Of a DNA stretch of 64,000 bases, positions 1-9,538 are shown piece by piece. The DNA comes from Channallabes apus. Lineage: Eukaryota > Chordata > Actinopteri > Siluriformes > Clariidae. A program made the position numbers and the translations under genes. The stretch spans positions 29,162,167 to 29,226,166 of the forward strand of contig CM060125.1 in assembly GCA_030522415.1 (NCBI GenBank), given 5' to 3'. The notes under the pieces are model-generated. The model worked only from the letters and a program-made list of their open reading frames with translations, was not told the DNA's origin and did not search any database. How positions within the stretch are numbered: the first letter of the stretch is position 1; the number at the start of each line of letters is the position of its first letter.

Positions 1-17
1 CATTTTATATATATATA

Positions 18-230
18 CAGTGGTGTGAAAAACTATTTGCCCCCCTCCCGATTTCTTATTCTTTTGCATGTTTGTCACACAAAATGTTTCTGATCATCAA
101 ACACATTTAACTATTAGTCAAAGATAACACAAGTAAACACAAAATGCAGTTTTTAAATGAGGGGTTTTATTATTTAGGGAGAAAAAAAATCCAAACCAAC
201 ATGGCCCTGTGTGAAAAAGTAATTGCCCCC
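18..230. repeat. Left IR/DR of the Tc1 element
   Basis: Outer inverted repeat from 18 and an inner transposase-binding-like motif at about 199-230 (ACATGGCCCTGTGTGAAAAA). It pairs with 1413-1628. The outer 27 bases of the two ends are identical; scattered mismatches occur further in. Confidence 0.88.
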
Positions 231-235
231 TGAAC

Positions 236-1249
236 CTAATAACTGGTTGGGCCACCCTTAGCAGCAATAACTGCAATCAAGCGTTTGCGATAACTTGCAA
301 CGAGTCTTTTACAGCGCTCTGGAGGAATTTTGGCCCACTCATCTTTGCAGAATTGTTGTAATTCAGCTTTATTTGAGGGTTTTCTAGCATGAACTGCCTT
401 TTTAAGGTCATGCCACAACATCTCAATAGGATTCAGGTCAGGACTTTGACTAGGCCACTCCAAAGTCTTCATTTTGTTTTTCTTCAGCCATTCAGAGGTG
501 GATTTGCTGGTGTGTTTTGGGTCAATGTCCTGCTGCAGCACCCAAGATCGCTTCAGCTTGAGTTGACGAACAGATGGCCGGACATTCTCCTTCAGGATTT
601 TTTGGTAGACAGTAGAATTCATGGTTCCATCTATCACAGCAAGCCTTCCAGGTCCTGAAGCAGCAAAACAACCCCAGACCATCACACTACCACCACCATA
701 TTTTACTGTTGATATGATGTTCTTTTTCTGAAATGCTGTGTTACTTTTACGCCAGATGTAACGGGACACGCACCTTCCAAAAAGTTCAACTTTTGTCTCG
801 TCGGTCCACAAGGTATTTTCCCAAAAGTCTTGGCAATCATTGAGATGTTTTTTAGCAAAATTGAGACGAGCCTTAATGTTCTTTTTGCTTAAAAGTGGTT
901 TGCACCTTGGAAATCTGCCATGCAGGCCGTTTTTGCCCAGTCTCTTTCTTATGGTGGAGTCGTGAACACTGACCTTAATTGAGGCAAGTGAGGCCTGCAG
1001 TTCTTTAGATGTTGTCCTGGGGTCTTTTGTGGCCTCTCGGATGAGTCGTCTCTGCGCTCTTGGGGTAATTTTGGTCGGCCGGCCATTCCTGGGAAGGTTC
1101 ACCACTGTTCCATGTTTTTGCATAATGGCTCTCACTGTGGTTCGCTGGAGTCCCAAAGCTTTAGAAATGGCTTTATAACCTTTACCAGACTGATAGATCT
1201 CAATTACTTTTGTTCTCATTTGTTCCTGAATTTCTTTGGATCTTGGCAT
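236..1249 (-). CDS. Tc1 transposase, 337 aa, apparently intact
   Basis: Cut-and-paste transposase of the IS630-Tc1-mariner superfamily; it would act in the nucleus, binding the inverted repeats and inserting at TA. Residues 1-110 form a bipartite paired-like DNA-binding region of two helix-turn-helix units joined by a basic GRP-type linker (NGRPTK at 55-60). The catalytic DD34E triad is visible: D150 in LWTDETK, D241 in LQQDIDPKHTS, and E276 in DLNPIEMLW, with 34 residues between the last two. A glycine-rich box (KYGGGSVMVWG) lies at 183-193. Length and start match the usual ~340 residues for fish Tc1. One oddity: residue 242 is I where related proteins normally have N in the QQDNDPKH motif, next to a catalytic aspartate. 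No stop or frameshift is seen. Activity cannot be judged from sequence alone. Confidence 0.93.
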   Translation of the reverse strand: MPRSKEIQEQMRTKVIEIYQSGKGYKAISKALGLQRTTVRAIMQKHGTVVNLPRNGRPTKITPRAQRRLIREATKDPRTTSKELQASLASIKVSVHDSTIRKRLGKNGLHGRFPRCKPLLSKKNIKARLNFAKKHLNDCQDFWENTLWTDETKVELFGRCVSRYIWRKSNTAFQKKNIISTVKYGGGSVMVWGCFAASGPGRLAVIDGTMNSTVYQKILKENVRPSVRQLKLKRSWVLQQDIDPKHTSKSTSEWLKKNKMKTLEWPSQSPDLNPIEMLWHDLKKAVHARKPSNKAELQQFCKDEWAKIPPERCKRLVASYRKRLIAVIAAKGGPTSY

Positions 1250-1412
1250 GATGTCTAGCTTTTGATGTGCTTTTGGTCTACTTCTCTGTGTCAGGTAGCT
1301 CCTATTTAAGTGATTTCTTGATTGAAACAGGTGTGGCAGTAATCAGGCCTGGGGGAGACTACAGAAATTGAACTCAGGTGTGATAAACCACAGTTAAGTT
1401 ATTTTTTAACAA

Positions 1413-1625
1413 GGGGGGCAATCACTTTTTCACACAGGGCCATGTAGATTTGGAGTTTTTATTCTCCCTTAATAACGTAAACCTTCATTTAAAAACTGCA
1501 TTTTGTGTTCAATTATGTTATCTTTGACTAATAGTTAACGGTTTTTGATGAGCAGAAACATTTAAGTGTGACAAACATGCAAAAGAATAAGAAATCAGGA
1601 AGGGGGCAAATAGTTTTTCACACCA

Positions 1626-1628
<3 letters not shown>
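1413..1628. repeat. Right IR/DR of the Tc1 element
   Basis: Reverse-complement partner of 18-230, with the inner motif at about 1413-1445 and the outer end at 1628 before the TA at 1629-1630. Confidence 0.88.

Positions 1629-1685
<57 letters not shown>
1629..1685. repeat. (TA)n then (CA)n microsatellite
   Basis: About 13 TA units followed by about 15 CA units. The Tc1 element appears to have inserted within the TA part, since TA units also lie left of position 18. Confidence 0.95.
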
Positions 1686-1688
<3 letters not shown>

Positions 1689-1689
1689 G

Positions 1690-2015
1690 AGGAGGAGGAT
1701 CAGATTCAGGATGGACCCAGGCCAAAATAATAAACAAAATGGTATTTATATTTAGTAGCTAGATTACCTGCAAAAAAAAAAAAAAACACAAACAAAAATA
1801 CAGGTACCTTCCCGGACTCCCTAAACCAAAAACAGTGAAATTATCTACAAATATATACAAAGACCAACCAAACCAAAGCGACAAAGCAATAATCCAAGTC
1901 AATGGGAGGCAAAAAGTCAAACCAGAATACACAACCAAACATCAAAACGCCAAAATCACAACCTCTTTCATCTTTCCCGCGTCTCTCTCCGGTTTATATA
2001 TGGTCGCGCTAGTCG
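1690..2015. other. Unclassified segment, possibly part of an LTR
   Basis: No protein signal I trust. On the minus strand there is a TATA-like TATATAAACC near 1993-2002 with T-rich DNA downstream, which would fit an LTR or promoter fragment. I found no second copy and no target duplication. It separates the Tc1/microsatellite block from the hAT-like end. Confidence 0.2.
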
Positions 2016-2373
2016 ATGACGTCACTCTCAAGGCGGAAGCGACCATGTGGAAGGTCAGGAAGATGCCGATGTCAGAAAACCTGGAGTGGAGTCTGGAGCG
2101 GCGCGCGACCAGGACATGATACACACACGCGGCGCAATGGAGCATTTATACAAAGCATAATATTTTTATTATTTTATCATTTTCATTCATTTATTTTTTA
2201 CTCAGTAGCGAATATGATTTAAAATGTAGCGAATTACAATACTTCAAACAAAACGTACTTAAGTAAAAGTAAAATTACAGATTTTTAAAACTACTTAAAA
2301 AAGTAGAAATACACAAAAAAACTACTCAATTACAGTAACGCGAGTAAATGTAATTCGTTACTTTCCACCTCTG
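2016..2373 (-). mobile_element. hAT-like transposon terminus
   Basis: The right edge is the end of a fish hAT-type element: on the minus strand it starts CAGAGGTGGAAAGTAACG at 2373, followed by many ACTTTTACTTAAGTA-like subterminal repeats down to about 2220. The edge lies exactly where the neighbouring Rex3 sequence stops. No matching opposite terminus, and no second copy of the adjacent 8 bp ACCATAGG, is visible to the left, so the element is truncated or rearranged. The left boundary is a guess. Confidence 0.6.
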
Positions 2374-4658
2374 ACCATAGGTGAGGGTAGGAACGTAGAT
2401 TGACCGGTAAATTGAGAGCTTTGCCTTTTGGCTCAGCTCCTTCTTCACCACGACGGACCGATATCACTGCAGACGCTGACCCGATCGACCATAGTCGATC
2501 TCCCGTTCCATTTTACCCTCACTCGTGAACAAGACCCCGAGATACTTAAACTCCTCCACTTGGGGCAGGATCTCACTCCCAACCCTGAGAGGACACTCCA
2601 CCCTTTTCCGGCTGAGGACCATGGCCTCAGATTTGGAGGTGCTGATTCTCATCCCAGCAGCTTCACACTCGGCTGCGAACCTATCCAGTGAGAGCTGTAG
2701 GTCACAGTGTGATGAGGCCAACAGAACAACGTCATCTGCAAAAAGCAGTGACCCAATCCTGAGCCCACCAAACTGTACCCCCTCAACGCCCTGGCTGCGC
2801 CTAGAAATCCTGTCCATAAAAATTATGAACAGGATCGGTGACAAAGGGCAGCCCTGTCGGGGTCCTACTCTCACCGGAAACAGGTCCGACTTACTACCGG
2901 TAATGCGGACCAAGCTCCAACACCGGTTGTACAGGGACCGGACAGCCCTTAACAGGGAATCTGATATCCCATACTCCCGGAGTACCCCCCACAGGACTCC
3001 CCGAGGGACATGGTCGAATGCCTTCTCCAAATCCACAAAGCACATGTAGACTGGTTGGGCAAACTCCCATGCCCCCTCCAGGACCCTGCTAAGGGTGAAG
3101 AGCTGGTCCACTGTTCCGCGACCCGGACGAAAACCACACTGCTCCTCCTGAATCCGAGGTTCGACTATCCGATGGACCCTCCTTTCCAGGACCCCTGAAT
3201 AGACTTTCCCGGGGAGGCTGAGAAGTGTGATCCCTCTGTAGTTGGAACACACTCTCCGGTCCCCCTTCTTGAAGAGGGGGAACACCACCCCTGTTTGCCA
3301 GTCCAGAGGCACTGTCCCCGATGTCCATGCAATGTTGCAGAGACGTGTCAACCATGACAGCCCTACAACATCCAGAGCCTTGAGGAACTCCGGGTGGATC
3401 TCATCCACCCCCGGGGCCCCGCCACCACGGAGCTTTTTGACTACCTCGGCGACCTCGGCCCCAGAGATGAACGAGTCCACCTCTATGTCCCCAGACTCTG
3501 CTTCCTCATCGGAAGGCATGTTGGTGGAATTAAGGAGGTCTTCCAAGTACTCCCCACACCGACCCACAACCTCCCGAGTCGAGGTCAGCAGGGTCAGGAT
3601 GACACTGCGGCCTAGGGTGTCCTGGTGCCAGGTGCACATATGGACACCCTTATGCCTGAACATGGTGTTCGTTATGGACAATCCGTGACGAGCACAGAAG
3701 TCCAATAACAAAGCACCGCTCTGGTTCAGATCGGGGGGGCCGTTCATCCCAATCACGCCCTTCCATGTCTCACTGTCATTGCCCACGTGAGCATTGAAGT
3801 CCCCCAACAGAACGATGGAGTCCCCAGGAGGAACGCTCTCTAGCGCCCCCTCTAGAGACCCCAAAAAGGGCGGGTACTCCAAACTGCTGTTCGGCGCATA
3901 AGCTCAAACAACAGTAAGGATCCGTCCCCCCACTCGAAGGCGGAGGGAGGCCACCCTCTCGTCCACTGCGGTGAACCCCAATGTACAGGCCCCGAGCCGG
4001 GGGGCAATAAGTATGCCCACACCTGCTCGGCGCCTCTCACCGGTGGCAACTCCAGAGTAGAAGAAAGTCCAGCCCCTCTCAAGGAGACTGGTTCCAGAGT
4101 CCAAGCTGTGCGTCGAGGTGAGTCCAACTATATCTAGCCGGAACTTCTCAACCTCACGCACTAGCTCAGGCTCCTTCCCCGCCAGAGAGGTGACATTCCA
4201 CGTCCCTAGAGCCAGCTTCTGCAGCCGAGGATCAGACCACCAAGGCCCCTGTCTTCGGCCACCGCTCAACTCACACTGCATCCAACCTCTTTGGCCCCTC
4301 CTACAGGTGGTGAGCCCATGGGAAGGGGGACCCACGTTGCCTCTTCGGGCTGTGCCTGGCCGGGCCCCATGGGTGCAGGCCCGACCACCAGGCGCTCGCC
4401 ATCGGGCCCCACCTCCAGGCCTGGCTCCAGAGGGAGGCCCCGGTGACCGACGTCCCGGCAAGGGAAAACGTTTACCAAAGTTTTAAATCATCATAAGAGG
4501 TCTTTTGAACCACTCTTTGTCTGTTCCCTCACCTAGGACCAGATTGCCATGGGTGACCCTACCAGGGCCATGAAGCCGACCGACAACATAGCTCCCGGGA
4601 TCATTGGGACATGCAAACCCCTCCACCACGATAAGGTGATGGTTCAAGGAGGGGGACA
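2374..4658 (-). mobile_element. Rex3 (RTE-type) LINE, decayed and 3' truncated
   Basis: Non-LTR retrotransposon on the minus strand. The block CGGTGACAAAGGGCAGCCCT at about 2839 and the TGGCAAACAGGGGTGGTG region (reverse strand, about 3283-3302) correspond to the primer sites I recall as commonly used to amplify fish Rex3. The 5' untranslated part reaches about 4658. The reverse transcriptase C-terminus breaks off at 2374 against the hAT end, so the 3' tail is missing. The coding part carries one nonsense codon, an internal loss of endonuclease sequence and a 3' frame disruption near 2464. Confidence 0.9.
2464..4461 (-). pseudogene. Rex3 endonuclease-reverse transcriptase, broken
   Basis: Remnant of the LINE polyprotein that nicks DNA and copies element RNA at the nick. 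The upstream part (4461 to 3907) holds the start of the AP-type endonuclease (LGTWNVTSLAGKEPELV). A TGA at 3904-3906 interrupts it, after which the same frame continues to 2464 for 472 codons. In that second part the endonuclease motif LLGDFNAH sits at residues 25-32. Reverse transcriptase blocks follow: LFKKGDRR at 203-210, NYRGITLL at 214-221, CGFRPGRGT at 249-257, DLEKAFD at 284-290, and the catalytic FADD at 381-384. The sequence passes from [10 protein letters not shown] (residues 83-92) almost directly into the pre-RT region, so the endonuclease end with its expected catalytic His is missing. RT similarity continues past 2464 in another frame to about 2376. Non-functional. Confidence 0.88.
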
Positions 4659-4771
4659 TTTTATCCAATTATATAAAATGTATATAAAATTATTGTTACC
4701 TGATTTCATTAAATACTAATTAGCTAATCTTATTAATTTCTAATGAGCCTACTCCACTAACTCCTAATAAT

Positions 4772-5376
4772 AAATTCAATTCAATTCAATTCAGTTTTAT
4801 TTGTATAGCGCTTTTAACAATTGACATTGTCTCAAAACAGCTTTACACAATCAAAATAATTATTTAAGTTTGTATGGAATGTGAATGTGTATGAATCAAA
4901 ATGTTCAGATAGTCCCTGGTGAGCAAGCCCGAGGGCGACAGTGGCAAGGAAAAACTCCCTGAGATGTTAATAGGAAGAAACCTTGAGAGGAACCAGACTC
5001 AACAGGGAACCCATCCTCATCTGGGTGAAACAGATAGGTGGAAATTATCTGCATTTATACAGTGTTAAGTGTTAGGTTCAGCTATAATAGTTGATGTTAA
5101 TTGATGTTATAATAGTTGATGTAAAATGGAGTCCAGTAGTTATTGGAGACTCAGATACAGTAGACTTGTAGAAAGTTCCAGTCATGAACTATCGAATTGT
5201 CAAGTCCTCAGAGAAACAGCTGACAACACCAGTCGAGGCCAGAACCATCTTCTAGGTAGAATCATCCCCAGACACCAGACGCACCCCAAAGAGACACACG
5301 GGGCATCCATGCGGCGAGACCTCCAACCAGAAACGGGGCACCAGGATGGATCAGACAGGTCCGGAGGGCAGAGATT
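4772..5376 (+). repeat. Interspersed fish repeat, copy 1
   Basis: Starts with a run of AATTC units, then TTTTATTTGTATAGCGC and GACATTGTCTCAAAACAGC, followed by a block containing GACAGTGGCAAGGAAAAACT and ACCCATCCTCATCTGGGTGA. A second long copy lies at 29397-29868 and a short 5' piece at 18486-18560. I do not know its class. No coding potential is visible. Confidence 0.75.
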
Positions 5377-6255
5377 TAATAAAGTAATAAAGCATTTTAT
5401 TTTTCCTAGTTTCTTTTCGTAACACAACTTTCCTAGCAGCGTTTACATGCTCGTAATAAGTTTAATGAAATCAATTTATGTTACCATAATGTTCATCATT
5501 CTAGTCTAAATCCCTTTCTCTGAAGTGCACACTCTTCTTCCTCACATCATCACAAAAACAGACTTTTCTGAGCTGTCGGCACCGTTAACATTTCCACTCT
5601 GATGATGCTGCAACCTCCGTAACCCCAAACGAACATTTAGCAGCACGCTCCAGTGGCTAAGCTAATGAAGGACCGTAAACTCATGGCATACGACAGAGCG
5701 GGTATAAGCTAAAACTTAGATTTACCGTTGGTAGCAGCTGGTTTTAAAAGTAATCCATCGGTTTAAAATGTCAAGCAGCAGATGTGAGTGCCAAGTTAGA
5801 AATGTTCTCTTTCACGTGCCAGAAGTAGCAAAGAGTCTAAAAGTAAACCACAGGCGTTTAGCACATTGAGCATGCTGGTAAGTGGGTTGTTTTATATTTA
5901 AATGATTTTTTTTAAGATAACCTCACCATATCTACAGTTAAAGCCTTTTTAAAAATCTGTTTATCTGTAATTCATGGCATATGAATCAGATATTTAAAGA
6001 TTCCTCATTCAACGATTTCTTTAACAACTTAAACACAGGTCTCAGCTGAAATACCCCTGAGATAAAGCATTCTCAAAGTCAATTTATTTTACTCCTCCTC
6101 TGAACGCACCATTTCAGTGTCTATTTAAATGAGCACCTGCTGAGCCACGCCCCCCAGAGAACAGCAGAACTGAGGAACAAGTTGGAGGAGGGGCTCTTCT
6201 TATATGAGGTCACAATAGGGGAAAATTCTAATAGTCTTGTTTACAGTTTTTGTCT

Positions 6256-6256
<1 letters not shown>
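5377..6256. other. No feature seen
   Basis: Anonymous DNA without a convincing open frame or repeat. The part around 6060-6235 has a low-copy-repeat look (CCACGCCCCC, TATGAGGTCACAATAGGG), but I cannot assign it. Confidence 0.3.

Positions 6257-6293
<37 letters not shown>
6257..6293. repeat. (CA)n microsatellite
   Basis: About 18 uninterrupted CA units. A second (CA)n of about 22 units lies at 6662-6706, separated by anonymous AT-rich DNA. Confidence 0.97.
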
Positions 6294-6295
<2 letters not shown>

Positions 6296-6659
6296 GAGAT
6301 ACATCAGAATGTCTCAAGACGACTAAGGAGTGAATAGATCTGCTTTTATTAGACTTTATTTAACAAGGCATTATTTAAATAATGGATTCTTGATTAGCAA
6401 TGACAAAAATTAATTCTTGGCCCTTACTGTGCAATTACACATAACGTACTGAACACATTATCCTAATAAAAGCAATTTGGAATGAATTTGAGTTTATACT
6501 ATTTATTATTCCTAGCCACGTCTGGATTTCCTCCTGGGATCAGATGCTCTTCAATCCCTTCCCTATTTCTTTCTTAAAGTCCATAACGAATTCCAGATGT
6601 GGACAATCCCTGACCCTAATACTCTTAAAATTCTCCCATATCTCCCTCTGTCACACACA

Positions 6660-6661
<2 letters not shown>

Positions 6662-6706
<45 letters not shown>
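6662..6706. repeat. (CA)n microsatellite
   Basis: About 22 CA units. Confidence 0.97.
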
Positions 6707-6709
<3 letters not shown>

Positions 6710-8257
6710 GTAGTCTGTAGTCTCTGTGTAGGCCTGAAAAGTGTGTTTCGCATCAGCACGCTTTTTTTTTTACTCCCCTCAACAATATGAAATATGAATT
6801 TTCTGCTTGTTGAGCGATTCCAGGCATAATGATAAAGTTGATGTTAGTAATGTAACAGAGACAGCAGATCCCAGTACGAATGAGGGGGGGTTTAATTGGG
6901 AACAGAAGGTTCACACCCTGTCCTCTGGGTCATATCACAAACAGACACACACATACACCTATATATATAAAGACAAATGTCAGGACTGAATGACTTACAC
7001 GTACTGTACAATGCAAACAATCGATGTTTGTGCAGCTCATACACCCACAAATCGATCGTCTCAGATGGGTTTTATACGCCGTCTACGCTCTGGTCTGGAT
7101 TCCAAACGCACACATACACTCGGTGACCCCATGAAGGCTCTTAAAACATACTCGGATTCTCTGGGAAATCCCTGAGGAACACGATGGACTATAGATCACA
7201 TTCCTGCGCTCGGATTCAACAGCGTGGAAAAACTGATCGCTATTACGATATATCACGATTTTAAAAAAATATATACTAACCGGTCATACAGGGGGACTTA
7301 TATGGATTGTGACTGAATGATAGTCTTTTTTTTTTAAGTGAAAAATAGAAAATTCTAGTTTTCTTAAGAAAATACAAGACATATGTTTAAAAAATAATAT
7401 TTTAATCAAAATGAACCGATGTCCAGTCATGCAACAAAATGTCCCGAGCAGTGCAACATTCGCCTTGTTATCAGTCCTGAAACATCATGAGATCCGGTAT
7501 GCAGAAGAGGACAGAAAGCATGTTTATTTGTGTATTTTATTAACATGGGGAATTTTCCGAGTTAATGATTTACTTTAAAATTTCACGAAAAAATACAGAA
7601 AATCTGAAAGAATAAAATCACCAATGACGTGGATTTCCTGTCTGGATTTTCATACTGTGACGAAAACGCTGATGTAGCATCTGTTGAACACTCGCTTTTT
7701 GTCATTCACGTCTGTCTCCATCGGTGCAAAAACTATTTCCTGTTTTCCCTTTCTTCTTTCTCTCCATCTCCAAGACCAGATCCAGATATAAATACGAATA
7801 ACTCTCACTTCTAGTCTCTAAGCATAAAGCTTTCATTTGTTTCTACTGTATGAGCCACAAACAATAAAAATAAAAAAAGCACTGTGCAAAAAACATGTGC
7901 TTTTGTGCTCTTTCGTCATTTAATTCAGCTCCACTTCAGCCAATTTAACTGGCCTTAACTGAATTAGCCTGGGTGATGCAGAGGAGCGAAAAGACCTAAA
8001 TGTGCAGGAACTGCGTTTCGCTACTATACTGAAGGACTATTTTTCATGTACGGAGTTAATTCCATTTCCAAAAAACGAAGCAATAATAAACAAACAAACA
8101 AACAAACAACAAAATAGACATTCAAAGTATTCTTCCATCCAATGACTATATGCTTTACATGATTTGTGTTTAACATCCAATCAGGTCATTAATGTAGGGA
8201 GAAAAAAACATGAGGAATCCAGAGCAATTCACTAATCACACATCATGTTTAGTGGTG

Positions 8258-8260
<3 letters not shown>
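6707..8260. other. No gene seen; AT-rich unique DNA
   Basis: Only short spurious frames. It contains a (CAAA)n run at about 8089-8110 and several A/T tracts. I see no known transposon ends. Confidence 0.3.

Positions 8261-8302
<42 letters not shown>
8261..8302. repeat. (TA)n microsatellite
   Basis: About 21 TA units. Confidence 0.97.
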
Positions 8303-8303
<1 letters not shown>

Positions 8304-8626
8304 TGTATTTGTGTGGATCTGAAAATGGATGAACCTCCAGAAAGCAGTGTAGAACTTTGAGTCGAGTGATTTAGAAAAAACTAAATCAATACATCACTCC
8401 ATTTAATTTGCAATGTAAGTTTTGCTAATTTGTTAATATTAGATTAAACTAGCTTGAATTCCAACAGCTAACATATCTGAATAGGCTGATTCTAGAAAAT
8501 TGCTTTAAAAAATTTTTTTTTTACAATAAATCTGATTAATTTATTAGCATTTTATGTATCACGATTTCAAGGTAAACAGTGCAGCTCCTAACTCTTTTAA
8601 TAAATAATTAAAGTTGTGTTTTTCAT

Positions 8627-8969
8627 GCGGGGGCACATTGGCTTAGTGGTTAGCACTGTCGCATTTCACCTCCAGCGTTTGATTCCCGCCTCAGGATCTG
8701 TGTGCATGGAGTTTGCATGTTCTCCCCGTGCTCAGTGGGTTTCCTCCGGGTACTCCGGTTTCCTCCCACAGTCCACAGACATGCAGATTAGGCCAATTGG
8801 GTTCTCAAATTGCCCGTAGTGTGTGAATGCATATGTGTGTGTGTGTGTGTATGTACAGTATACCCTATCCAGGTTGTACCCCACCTTGTGCAAGTCTCCT
8901 GGGATTGGCTCCAGGCCCCCTGTGACCCTGTTTACAGGATAAAGCGGTATAGACGATGTGTGAGTGAGG
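8627..8969 (+). mobile_element. tRNA-headed SINE, copy 1 (near full length)
   Basis: Head with pol III box A-like GGCTTAGTGGTTAGCACTG and box B-like GTTTGATTCCC, then GTTTGCATGTTCTCCCCGTG and CTCCGGTTTCCTCCCACAGT. An internal GT run follows, and the tail is CTCCAGGCCCCCTGTGACCC, GGATAAAGCGGTATAGA, TGTGAGTGAG. The same family recurs at 18105, 26511, 27731, 32002, 38207, 41216 and 56990. Its ending in GAGT or GAATGAAT units creates small microsatellites at the 3' ends. Confidence 0.85.
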
Positions 8970-9084
8970 GTTTTTTGTTTTTTTTTAATGAAAACATTAT
9001 CATATCTCACATACTTGTATACAAGTAGAAACTTTTACTTAAGAATGTGTACTGAATAAAAATTTCACGTTTTGCCGACAGGTT

Positions 9085-9173
9085 ATTTGTCGATTTTCAA
9101 GGATCACATGTTCAACTCCGAGTGCAGTGAGCTCCGAGCCACCTCGGCTGGGATCGTCATTCACAGGCGCATG
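9085..9173 (-). mobile_element. Mariner relic, left part (split by the Gypsy element)
   Basis: GTTCAACTCCGAGTGCAGTG and GGGATCGTCATTCACA match the reverse complement of the relic at 23680-24212. The match resumes at 14281 after the Gypsy insertion, which places the Gypsy integration inside an older mariner copy. Confidence 0.6.
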
Positions 9174-9526
9174 TGTCATGCACACTCAATCTGCGCCCGG
9201 CACTAGGACCCGGAAGTAAGGCGGGCGCCAAACCAGGAAGTATAAAAAGGTAAACAAACGTTGGCTTACCACTCAGTCATTGAGTTCGGCCCATGTCGGT
9301 TCAGGTTGGCGTTCATCAAACCGTGAGTACTCACTATCTTTTGGTTGTTGCTTCCTATCGTTGTGTGTGTATTTTAGGGCGCGGGTTAAATTTGTGTTTT
9401 TCCCTTGCTCCGTTTTCGGGAGAGTCCTTAGAATAAATCGCGTGGTTATCCTGCCTACTCGCTGTTACTTCGCGTTTGGCTAACCGCTAAGCTACGTCTT
9501 CTGGTCACCAAGGTTAGTTCATGACA
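9174..9526 (+). repeat. 5' LTR
   Basis: U3 is very short (9174-9270). A TATA box lies at 9241-9249, the predicted R start is at 9271, and AATAAA at 9432-9437 could serve polyadenylation. It is near-identical to 13904-14280 but lacks 24 bp present there. Confidence 0.95.
9241..9271 (+). promoter_or_regulatory. Gypsy core promoter and predicted RNA start
   Basis: TATAAAAAG at 9241-9249. The predicted first RNA base is A9271, 30 bp downstream. It is inferred because the 11 nt starting there are the exact complement of the priming site, as expected if the RNA 5' end itself is the primer. Confidence 0.7.
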
Positions 9527-9527
9527 G

Positions 9528-9538
9528 AATGACTGAGT
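9528..9538 (+). other. Self-priming primer-binding site
   Basis: AATGACTGAGT, one base after the LTR end, is the exact reverse complement of ACTCAGTCATT at 9271-9281 in the same RNA. No TGG (the start of an ordinary tRNA-complementary site) follows the LTR. Tf1 and the vertebrate sushi group are known to prime with the folded-back 5' end of their own transcript over about 11 nt. The gag start codon at 9529 lies within this site. Confidence 0.8.

Larger units (their letters stand above)
18..1628 (-). mobile_element. Full-length Tc1-like DNA transposon
   Basis: A complete Tc1/mariner element. Both ends begin with the same inverted sequence (CAGTGGTGTGAAAAACTATT and onward) and are flanked by TA dinucleotides, at 16-17 and 1629-1630. 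The insertion lies inside a (TA)n run, so the exact TA duplicated is ambiguous. Each terminal inverted repeat is about 210 bp. Its inner end carries a second related motif (CCCTGTGTGAAAAAGT near 206-221, mirrored near 1418-1436), the IR/DR layout in which transposase has two binding sites per end. One uninterrupted transposase gene lies between them on the minus strand. Very similar elements are widespread in fish genomes. An intact open frame together with intact ends is uncommon, so this copy may be recent or still mobilisable. Confidence 0.95.

Noticed and set aside
1835..2222. Frames of 67-94 aa on both strands near the hAT end
   Set aside because: Mutually overlapping, no recognisable motif, and partly inside the hAT-like terminus.
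3394..3688. Plus-strand frames of 73-174 aa over the Rex3 relic
   Set aside because: Antisense to a clear reverse transcriptase frame.
8616..9010. Short frames in the SINE copies
   Set aside because: Similar frames occur at 18171-18467, 26434 and 27684 because they are translations of the same SINE, not a conserved protein.
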